NCBI GenBank assembly: GCA_038997305.1
Contig: JAWAZZ010000003.1
Coordinates: 1 to 62,972 of the forward strand
DNA length: 62,972 bases
Reading direction: 5' to 3'
Source of the DNA: JAHLMO01 sp038997305
GTDB lineage: Archaea > Aenigmatarchaeota > Aenigmatarchaeia > CG10238-14 > SpSt-28
Shown here: positions 57,028-62,972 of the stretch, in pieces
Layout of the letters: every line of letters starts with the position of its first letter
Position numbering within the stretch: the first letter of the stretch is position 1
Position numbers and translations under genes: made by a program
Notes under the pieces: model-generated
Told to the model about the DNA's origin: nothing
Database searches by the model: none
What the model saw: the letters and a program-made list of their open reading frames with translations, nothing else

Positions 57028-57638
57028 CTTTTCTTCTTAACAATTACTTTTCCTAATGTGTATCCTAGTTCTACCAATCCATATTTTTCTAAAATTTTCA
57101 AATATTTTTCTAAAAAGCTTTCATCTTCTTTCAATTCTTTTGCTAACGAACTTAAATCTATGCTTTCTTTGCTTTCCAAAATTCTCAGTATTTTATCTAA
57201 TGTAGTTGTGATTGTTTCTTCTTTTGCAATCTCTTTATTCTCTTTCTCAAAATGAGATGCTAATAGCTTTATTATATCGCTTTTGCTAACAATTCCAATA
57301 ACTTTTTTATTTTCATCTACTATAGGTATTCTAGATATATCATGCTTTATCATAAGTTTTAGTAAAGTTTTTAGAGTTGTTGTTGGTTTTGCAACTATTA
57401 ATCTCTTTCTTCTCTTAATTACATCTTTTGCTTTTATTTCTTTAAATTTTTCTTCTCCAAACCTTTCCAAAAGTTTTATAATATCTGTTTGAGATATTAT
57501 GCCGACAATTTTTCCACTTTCATCCAATACTGGCAAGCCAGAAATGTTATGAGAAGTAAGTTTTTTAGAAATTTCGTATAGACTTTCATCTAAATTGGCA
57601 AATATTATTTGGGTAGACATTATGTCCTTTGCTTTCAT
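57024..57638 (-). CDS. CBS-pair protein with C-terminal helical/winged-helix-like domain
   Basis: 204 residues. CBS 1 spans about 1-58 (KAKDIMSTQ to GIISQTDIIKLL) and CBS 2 about 68-130 (KAKDVIKRR to GIVSKSDIIKLL). Residues about 140-204 (ILESKESIDLSSLAKELKED then YLKILEKYGLVELGYTLGKV) look like a winged helix. CBS pairs bind adenine nucleotides, so the protein could sense energy state. It is first in the pilus operon and overlaps the ATPase start by ATGA, suggesting regulation of pilus expression or activity. The start at 57638 keeps the complete first CBS motif; an ATG at 57620 would trim it. Confidence 0.88.
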   Translation of the reverse strand: MKAKDIMSTQIIFANLDESLYEISKKLTSHNISGLPVLDESGKIVGIISQTDIIKLLERFGEEKFKEIKAKDVIKRRKRLIVAKPTTTLKTLLKLMIKHDISRIPIVDENKKVIGIVSKSDIIKLLASHFEKENKEIAKEETITTTLDKILRILESKESIDLSSLAKELKEDESFLEKYLKILEKYGLVELGYTLGKVIVKKKR

Positions 57639-57644
57639 AAAATA
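57637..57644 (+). promoter_or_regulatory. TATA-like box for the pilin-like operon
   Basis: ATAAAATA is centred about 26 bp before the ATG at 57667. It overlaps the start codon of the divergent CBS gene, so expression of the two operons may interfere. Confidence 0.4.
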
Positions 57645-57666
57645 GATAATAGCAAATTACATTATT

Positions 57667-58053
57667 ATGAAAGTTCAAAGCGCATTAGAATACTTTATAG
57701 TATCTTCTTTTATTTTATCTGTAATATTAATTGGGTTTTCTTTAGCCTTTAGAGAAAGTTTTTCTAGTGTTTCTCAAGCAAACATTAGACAAATAGATCT
57801 AAATGTTCAAAAAATTATATTTTATTCACAATCTGTATACTCTCAAGGGTATCCAGCAAAATACACAATACTTTTAAACTTTCCGATAGAAACAAAAATA
57901 TATAATATTTCGAATTCGCTAGTAATCGAATATTCTAAGAATAAGTTTGTTTATCCTTTAGATTTTAAAATCTTTGTTAATGAAAGTTTTTTTGGGTTGC
58001 AAAAAATAGAAATATTGGCTGAAAACGATTATGTTAAGATTAGAAAGGTTTAA
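57667..58053 (+). CDS. Class III pilin-like protein 1
   Basis: 128 residues. The N-terminus MKVQSALEYFIVSS, a short basic stretch, Gln, and an EY at the start of a hydrophobic helix, matches the class III signal (QXSXEY/F type) processed by EppA-like prepilin peptidases in archaea. The helix (about 8-28) would pack in the filament core, and the rest is a small beta-rich head with N-x-S sites. It is the first gene of the rightward run opposite the pilus motor. No peptidase gene is present in the window. Major or minor pilin status cannot be told from sequence. Confidence 0.82.
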   Translation: MKVQSALEYFIVSSFILSVILIGFSLAFRESFSSVSQANIRQIDLNVQKIIFYSQSVYSQGYPAKYTILLNFPIETKIYNISNSLVIEYSKNKFVYPLDFKIFVNESFFGLQKIEILAENDYVKIRKV

Positions 58054-58414
58054 ATTACAGGTTGCAATAGAATACTATTTAGGTATAAGTTTTTTGTTAT
58101 TGATATTTCTAGCATTAGCTTATGCTTATATAGAAACCCAAAGGAGTTTAGAAAAGTTTTTAGATTATTATATTCAGCAATCTAATTGTTATTATATTTC
58201 TTCTCTGTTAAACTCTTTATTTCCACTAACTATAAAAAACATCTCTTATACTAAAGAATTCTTCATTCAAACTAAGTATGAAATAACTGTTAAAAATTAT
58301 ATAGTTAATGTTGGGAATGTTTCTTGCTTAAGCAAAATAGAAAGTGTTAACGGAACTATAAAAAATGGAAAAAATTTAATAATAGTTGAAAATGGATATG
58401 TTAAGATTATTTAA
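58031..58414 (+). CDS. Class III pilin-like protein 2
   Basis: 127 residues. The ATG at 58031 lies inside the previous gene (23-bp overlap). The N-terminus RFKLQVAIEYYLGISFLLLI again carries a Gln...Glu-Tyr class III signal followed by a hydrophobic helix. Its small head contains two cysteines (SNCYYISS, NVSCLSK) that could form a disulfide. Its end (ENGYVKII) mirrors the end of pilin 1 (ENDYVKIRKV), suggesting the genes arose by tandem duplication. It is a pilus subunit by inference. Confidence 0.8.
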   Translation: MLRLERFKLQVAIEYYLGISFLLLIFLALAYAYIETQRSLEKFLDYYIQQSNCYYISSLLNSLFPLTIKNISYTKEFFIQTKYEITVKNYIVNVGNVSCLSKIESVNGTIKNGKNLIIVENGYVKII

Positions 58415-58871
58415 ACTTCAAATATCCATAAATGAATTTTTCTTGGCAATTTCTATATTCTTAATAATCGTGTTTTTGCTCTATATATTTCAATTAAACA
58501 AATTTAGCGAACTCTATAACTTTTACGAAGATTTATTATTACAACAAGACCTAGAAAACTTAGAGGTTTTTTTAGATATTGAAGGTAAGCCAAAAAATTG
58601 GAATTACTCTTATTACGAAATTCTTGGCTTAAAAAGTGAAGAAAAAATAGATTATTCAAAAGTTTTGAGTACAAAAAACATTAGTTATTTAAAAATAAAA
58701 GAAAATCTTTTCATATCAAATGAATTTTGCATAGATTTAGATATTGATAAAATTGGTAATTGTAACTTTAACAATTCTAAAAAAGTTTTTGTAAGAAGAG
58801 TTATATATCCTATAGAGTTTGAAAATGAAAGTGTAATATTAAAGGAGATTAAGTTAATAGTTTGGAAATAA
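58398..58871 (+). CDS. Class III pilin-like protein 3
   Basis: 157 residues from the ATG at 58398, chosen because it repeats the MLRL start and the overlap geometry of pilin 2; an in-frame TTG at 58386 and an ATG at 58392 are less likely. The N-terminus FKLQISINEFFLAISIFLII has a Gln...Glu-Phe class III-type signal and a hydrophobic helix, followed by an acidic head with two cysteines (EFCIDLDIDKIGNC). It overlaps the previous gene by 17 bp and ends 2 nt before the next start. Probably a minor pilin. Confidence 0.76.
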   Translation: MLRLFKLQISINEFFLAISIFLIIVFLLYIFQLNKFSELYNFYEDLLLQQDLENLEVFLDIEGKPKNWNYSYYEILGLKSEEKIDYSKVLSTKNISYLKIKENLFISNEFCIDLDIDKIGNCNFNNSKKVFVRRVIYPIEFENESVILKEIKLIVWK

Positions 58872-58873
58872 TT

Positions 58874-60835
58874 ATGAAATTAATATCTTTTTCATTAGAT
58901 ATTGTTTTATCTTTAATAATTTTTTCTTTTGCTCTTATTATCTTTAACTATTACCTTTTTTCTGGAAATGTAGGATTCAAAAACATAGAAATCTATCAAT
59001 CTCAACCTCAGACAAAAAATTATGCAAGCGAAATTCTTAACTCTCTAATAAATACAAAACTAAAAGAAGTTTTGTACCTAAATTTTTCTTTTAATGTTGA
59101 TGAAAATGATTTAGAAAAGTCTTTAGCAGAAATTATTTCTTCTCTTTATGTTTCTGGAATTTATTCAAACAATCAAACCCTAAAAAATTATGCAAAAGAA
59201 ATTGCAGAAAAGTTTTTAAACGAAATTTCGAAAAACTATTGCATAGAGCTAAGAATAGTAAATGAAAGCATTTATAAAAATTGTAACAATTATTCTTCTA
59301 TAGTTCAGAGCGATTCTGCATTTATTTCGGGATTAGAATATGGCAAACCAATAAAAGGTTATATTGCAAGGGCTTGGTTAACCCAATACAGAAAAAACAC
59401 CACAAAAATTATTGATTTTATTATTAGCGGTTCTGGTTGGAAAGTTATAGCTAATAATGGGGGAGATTTTGAATATTATAAAAACTTTTACATAGATCCA
59501 GATATAAAAATCTATAACGCAACTTTGTTTTTTTCGATGCATGTTGGAAACATAAGAACAGAAACTGCGTTATTTAAAAGAGTTAGCATAAATAATTGCG
59601 AATTAAGAAATTCTGTTTTGAATAACATAATTTATAGCCAATGCGAAGGGACTTCTACAGAAACTAATTGTGCTATTTTTTCTATCATTGATGTGACAAA
59701 TTGTATAAAAAATGGAAATAATGAAATTGTAATAGTTGCTGGCGCGCCTCAAAGCTATCATGCACACATTCATCCAGGTTTTAAACTTTCTCTTTTTATA
59801 AATGTTCCTGAAAGCTTAAAAGAAGGGAGTAAAGAATTTAAACAAAGAATTTATTTTGATAGAATAGTTGGAAGAACTGGAGCTTGGCTAATAATGCCAT
59901 TTTTTATTCCAGAGAATGCAATATTCTACAATGCAAGCTTATATCTTAAAGTTTTAAATGTCGAAGATTCGTATATAAAAAATGTTAATACTAGCGATAT
60001 AATAATATTTCTTAATTCAAAAAATCCTATATACAAAGATGGAAACGATAGTATAGATGTTTGGTATCCGCAAACTCCATATTATTGCAATAATATCGAT
60101 TATAGAAATTATTATTGTAACAGATATTTTGCAAGTTCGAAGAATATAAACATCACTATGAACATTACTCAATACTTAATTAAAGGAACGAATACTCTAT
60201 CGATTTACATAAACTCTTTTGGAGATTTTCATTGGGGCAAAGATTTTGCAGAAATTTCTAACGAAAGTTACATAGATATTTACTATATTCTTAACGAATC
60301 AAACTTAAAATATGGAGAAATCGAAATATCTAAAGAAATAATTTTTGGTGGAAAGCCAGAAAATCCAAAAACTTATTATTATAACAGAAGTGAAGAAAAA
60401 ATTTCTTCCGCTTTTATTCATTTAGTTCAAGGATTTAGCTCTATGATTAATGCATCTATTAATAACATTTCTTTTTATCTTTCACCATCTCCAAGAGCTG
60501 TTCCATCTCATTTCTATTTGTATCCAAATTTAATAAAATTTGGAAATAATACTATAAGGTTAACCGATATTCAGCCTAGCGGAAGTATAAGTCCTTCTAA
60601 TTACATCTTGCCATGGACTTCTTTAGAAATAAACTATATAGTTAAAGGTTTAGTAGGATATGGTAATGTTTTTGAAAATCAAAGTTTAGCAATAGAGGAC
60701 GCTATAAAAAGATTGAAAAATCAAATAGGAAATATCGAAATTTCTAATGTTCAAATAGATACTGAAGATGTCTATGGAATAAGATGGTTATTTGGACCAG
60801 AAATCTTAAAAATAATAGTATGGCCAAAGGATTAA
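58874..60835 (+). CDS. Large pilin-operon surface protein (653 aa), SFSLD-type N-terminus
   Basis: The start is set at ATG 58874, two bases after the previous stop (TAATTATG), rather than TTG 58862. The N-terminal KLISFSLDIVLSLIIFSF matches the K(G)..FTLD..LAL pattern that I associate with a gene next to Tad-type pilus genes in DPANN archaea. The long ectodomain holds two beta-sandwich segments resembling galactose-binding jelly rolls (LFINVPESLKEGSKEFKQRI; INITQYLIKGTNTLSIYI is a similar strand pattern) with cysteine pairs and N-x-S/T sites. Its size suggests a tip or adhesin subunit carried by the filament. It overlaps the next gene by 16 bp. Confidence 0.82.
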   Translation: MKLISFSLDIVLSLIIFSFALIIFNYYLFSGNVGFKNIEIYQSQPQTKNYASEILNSLINTKLKEVLYLNFSFNVDENDLEKSLAEIISSLYVSGIYSNNQTLKNYAKEIAEKFLNEISKNYCIELRIVNESIYKNCNNYSSIVQSDSAFISGLEYGKPIKGYIARAWLTQYRKNTTKIIDFIISGSGWKVIANNGGDFEYYKNFYIDPDIKIYNATLFFSMHVGNIRTETALFKRVSINNCELRNSVLNNIIYSQCEGTSTETNCAIFSIIDVTNCIKNGNNEIVIVAGAPQSYHAHIHPGFKLSLFINVPESLKEGSKEFKQRIYFDRIVGRTGAWLIMPFFIPENAIFYNASLYLKVLNVEDSYIKNVNTSDIIIFLNSKNPIYKDGNDSIDVWYPQTPYYCNNIDYRNYYCNRYFASSKNINITMNITQYLIKGTNTLSIYINSFGDFHWGKDFAEISNESYIDIYYILNESNLKYGEIEISKEIIFGGKPENPKTYYYNRSEEKISSAFIHLVQGFSSMINASINNISFYLSPSPRAVPSHFYLYPNLIKFGNNTIRLTDIQPSGSISPSNYILPWTSLEINYIVKGLVGYGNVFENQSLAIEDAIKRLKNQIGNIEISNVQIDTEDVYGIRWLFGPEILKIIVWPKD

Positions 60836-62016
60836 CATTTTCACTAATAACGTTTTTATTTGTGGGAATTTTATTTTTAATCTTATTTTACTTTTTTTCT
60901 ATAGAGGAGATTTCTTTGAAAAGAATTTATAGTAAAGAGGAAATAGATATTATTTTAAAAACGTTAAATTTTGTTAAAAGTGACTTAGCAAACTTTTTAG
61001 AAATCTCCATACCAAGAATTATTAATGCTATAATAAGTTATGAAATAGAAAATGGAGTTTTTATTAACGATATAAAAGAAACTATAAAAAACTATTTGTT
61101 CTATTCAAAATTCTTAAACTCTAGTTATTTGCTTCAAAACTCTAGCTTAATAGATTATAATCTGAGAATTAAAAACTTTTTATCGAAATACAATATTTTT
61201 GTAGAAATTACTCCAATAGATTTTGGAATTTATCATTATGATGCATTCAAAATCTTTGTTAATTTAAGTTTGCAGATAAAAATTATATATAAAAATAATT
61301 TTTTGAGCACTATAGAAACTATTCAAAGGAATATTTCTATTTTGAATTTCGAAGATCCATTTTATGTAATTAATTCTAGAGGAATTGCATCAAACAGAAT
61401 TTCAACAAGAAATTTTGAGTATTTTGTTTCTAAGGATTTAATAGGTAATGGCAGCGGAATAGTTTTGGCAAAAACAATAATACTTTTCGATAGAGATTCT
61501 ATTATAAACCTTCAAAATAAAGGAAGCTACATTTTAGTTACTAAAAACGATTCACAAATTTCTAATGTAATAAATCAGTTTGCTGGAATTATTTTAGAAA
61601 AAAATACTTCCATAATTACAATTCCTCATGTAATTGGAAACATTTCAAAAATAAAGAATGAAAGTTATTATGTTTTAAAGAATGGGAATGCTTATAATGT
61701 TGATAATATTTATTTTTCTTTGAAAAATCAGCTTTGTTTCAGAAGTAATGAAGGTGCAAGCTTTTTAGATAGATTAGAAGGTAGAAACTTTTTAAGCAAT
61801 AAATTTAAGCTAGCAGAAAATGTTGGATTAGAATGTTTTGTAGATAAAGATTATTTAGAGCTTAGTGGTGCGGATGTTTATATGAATAAAACTAATATCG
61901 ATTATCTCTATTTCTCTAGTTTAAGTATAACATCTTATAAAGTTTCTGGTTTTAGAAATTTCTATATAGATGCTAATCATACTTCAAAATATCAGCTAGA
62001 AGAGTTAATAGAATAA
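60820..62016 (+). CDS. Pilin-operon membrane/surface protein with KGLTFS-type N-terminus (398 aa)
   Basis: ATG 60820 gives AKGLTFSLITFLFVGILFLI, a KG..FS helix of the kind found in a second protein family near DPANN Tad loci; an in-frame ATG at 60784 would add a non-hydrophobic leader and is less likely. The rest is a ~365-residue extracytoplasmic region, beginning with a helical stretch (EEIDIILKTLNFVKSDLANF) and ending in a beta-rich part with two cysteines (QLCFRSNEG, GLECFVDKD). It overlaps the previous gene by 16 bp. It is probably part of the pilus or its membrane base; the exact role is unknown. Confidence 0.8.
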   Translation: MAKGLTFSLITFLFVGILFLILFYFFSIEEISLKRIYSKEEIDIILKTLNFVKSDLANFLEISIPRIINAIISYEIENGVFINDIKETIKNYLFYSKFLNSSYLLQNSSLIDYNLRIKNFLSKYNIFVEITPIDFGIYHYDAFKIFVNLSLQIKIIYKNNFLSTIETIQRNISILNFEDPFYVINSRGIASNRISTRNFEYFVSKDLIGNGSGIVLAKTIILFDRDSIINLQNKGSYILVTKNDSQISNVINQFAGIILEKNTSIITIPHVIGNISKIKNESYYVLKNGNAYNVDNIYFSLKNQLCFRSNEGASFLDRLEGRNFLSNKFKLAENVGLECFVDKDYLELSGADVYMNKTNIDYLYFSSLSITSYKVSGFRNFYIDANHTSKYQLEELIE

Positions 62017-62018
62017 TT

Positions 62019-62756
62019 ATGAACGAAAAAGATTTGATAATAGCTATTATTCTAACTATCTTAACTATTTCTTTAGCTTATTTTTTGGCTAAAGATATTG
62101 AAAGAATAGAAAAAGAAAAAGTTGAAAAAATTAATCAAACTTTTGAAATTAATTCAAGTTTTGAAAATTTTGAAAATATAACTTATAAAAATGAAAGCAA
62201 AACAGAAACAACAAAAAATAATAGAACATCTTCATCGAATATTTCAAATATTAATATCCCAAGCGCTACAGAAAAAACATCTATAAATAAAGAAGAAGTA
62301 AAATCAATAAACTATACTAAGTTTGAAGAAGCATATGTTTATGATGTTTGCTATGCTAGCGAAATTCTTAGCATTGAAGGAAGAAATTTAATATGTTTGA
62401 ACGAAATTCCAAAAAAGATTTCTATTAAGTTTGATGAAAATAAAATATCTATTTCATATAACGATAAGCTTTATAGAGAAGATAGCTTAAATGAAGAAAT
62501 TCTTATAGCATATGCTTATGCAAAAGATTTTTATGGAGTCGAAGGAGAAATAAAAAGTGTTTTTACAAATTCTTCTTTTGCATACATTCCTTCTTATAGC
62601 TTTGGAGAAATTAACTATTATAATCAAACTATTGTTTATCTTTCTTTCCCTATTTTTGCTAAAACTAAAGATATTAAGAATGAAACTCTTTATATTTTTG
62701 TTGAGACTTCGCTAAAGAATTATTTAATTTCTTCTATAGAAATAAGTAGAGATTGA
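62019..62756 (+). CDS. Signal-anchored protein at end of pilin operon (245 aa)
   Basis: One N-terminal membrane helix (DLIIAIILTILTISLAYFLA) is followed by a Lys/Glu helix, a low-complexity Asn/Ser/Thr/Lys linker (about 60-95) rich in N-x-S/T sites, and a C-terminal beta-rich domain (about 100-245) with two cysteines. The topology is N-inside, C-outside. It starts 2 nt after the previous stop (TAATTATG), so it is the last member of the pilin operon. The family is not recognised. It could be an accessory or docking component; this rests on position only. Confidence 0.78.
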   Translation: MNEKDLIIAIILTILTISLAYFLAKDIERIEKEKVEKINQTFEINSSFENFENITYKNESKTETTKNNRTSSSNISNINIPSATEKTSINKEEVKSINYTKFEEAYVYDVCYASEILSIEGRNLICLNEIPKKISIKFDENKISISYNDKLYREDSLNEEILIAYAYAKDFYGVEGEIKSVFTNSSFAYIPSYSFGEINYYNQTIVYLSFPIFAKTKDIKNETLYIFVETSLKNYLISSIEISRD

Positions 62757-62776
62757 AATATTTCGATAAAATATTT

Positions 62777-62972
62777 ATGATAGAAATTATTAAGGCTAAA
62801 GATATTAAGAACGATAAGAAAGTTTTAGAATTGCTTACTCCTTATTTTAGAAGATGGTTTGAAAAAAAGTTTAATGGAAAATTAACTTTACCTCAAAAAT
62901 ATTCTATACCTTTAATAAAAGAGGGAGAAAATGTTTTAATAACTTCTCCAACAGGCAGCGGAAAAACTTTGG
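62777..62972 (+). CDS. Lhr-like DEAD/DEAH superfamily 2 helicase (3' end outside window)
   Basis: The first 65 codons are visible from ATG 62777. The motif order, a leading TPYFRRWFEKKF, the Q-motif LTLPQKYSIPLI and Walker A SPTGSGKT (residues 57-64), matches the N-terminus of archaeal Lhr-type helicases, ATP-dependent nucleic-acid translocases of about 850-900 residues or more. The gene lies 20 bp after the pilin operon in the same direction; it is probably a housekeeping neighbour and marks the right edge of the surface island. The full length and the remaining motifs cannot be checked here. Confidence 0.85.
   Translation, partial: MIEIIKAKDIKNDKKVLELLTPYFRRWFEKKFNGKLTLPQKYSIPLIKEGENVLITSPTGSGKTL

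Noticed and set aside
58862..58873. TTG 58862 start for the 653-residue pilin-operon protein
   Set aside because: ATG 58874 follows the recurrent TAATTATG junction and starts directly with the hydrophobic signal.

Overview
The window looks like a stretch of chromosome from an archaeon, most likely a reduced-genome DPANN lineage close to the Nanoarchaeota. The reasons are very low G+C, arginine codons that are almost all AGA/AGG, TATA-like boxes about 25 bp upstream of start codons with almost no Shine-Dalgarno sequences (leaderless style), a Tad-type archaeal type IV pilus core with class III pilin-like proteins, and many surface proteins built from Ig-like/CARDB-like domains dense in N-x-S/T sequons. 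The lineage is inferred from these features; no marker gene such as rRNA is present. No tRNA, rRNA, IS element or CRISPR array was seen. Coding density is extreme: the only gap over 100 bp is 38151-38297, and there is no gene-free stretch over 300 bp.

Layout. (1) 1-27048 (+): the 3' part of a giant gene, at least 9015 codons and still open at the left edge. It encodes a huge secreted ectodomain that includes 14 copies of a roughly 325-residue module, then one membrane segment, then a cytosolic HerA/DUF87-type ATPase domain. (2) 27051-41647 (+): a tightly packed cluster with a SHOCT-like/coiled-coil protein, a 1911-residue Ig-rich membrane protein with a SHOCT-like tail, a MinD/ParA ATPase, a tiny membrane protein, three long coiled-coil proteins, and a probable HTH protein behind an unusual structured leader. 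(3) 41651-46043 (-): a coiled-coil winged-helix regulator, a 60-residue conserved small protein, an Ig-rich type I membrane protein, a second MinD-like ATPase and a secreted protein. (4) 46097-52514 (+): five exported or membrane surface proteins, one with a probable seven-bladed beta-propeller. (5) 52509-57638 (-): a CARDB-like membrane protein, two Tad/GspF platform proteins, the pilus ATPase and a CBS-domain protein. (6) 57667-62756 (+): six genes for class III pilin-like and related proteins, diverging from the pilus core. (7) 62777-end (+): the 5' end of an Lhr-like helicase.

How it may work together (inference): the window reads as a dedicated cell-surface island. The pilus core (ATPase plus two platform proteins) and the pilin-like genes would make a filament. 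The giant ATPase-tailed protein and the 1911-residue protein would span from far outside the cell to the cytoplasm. There, SHOCT-like hairpins, long coiled-coil proteins and two MinD-type ATPases with amphipathic C-termini could organise or position the apparatus. A host-contact, adhesion or macromolecule-transfer machine is an attractive reading, but nothing in the sequence proves the substrate or role.
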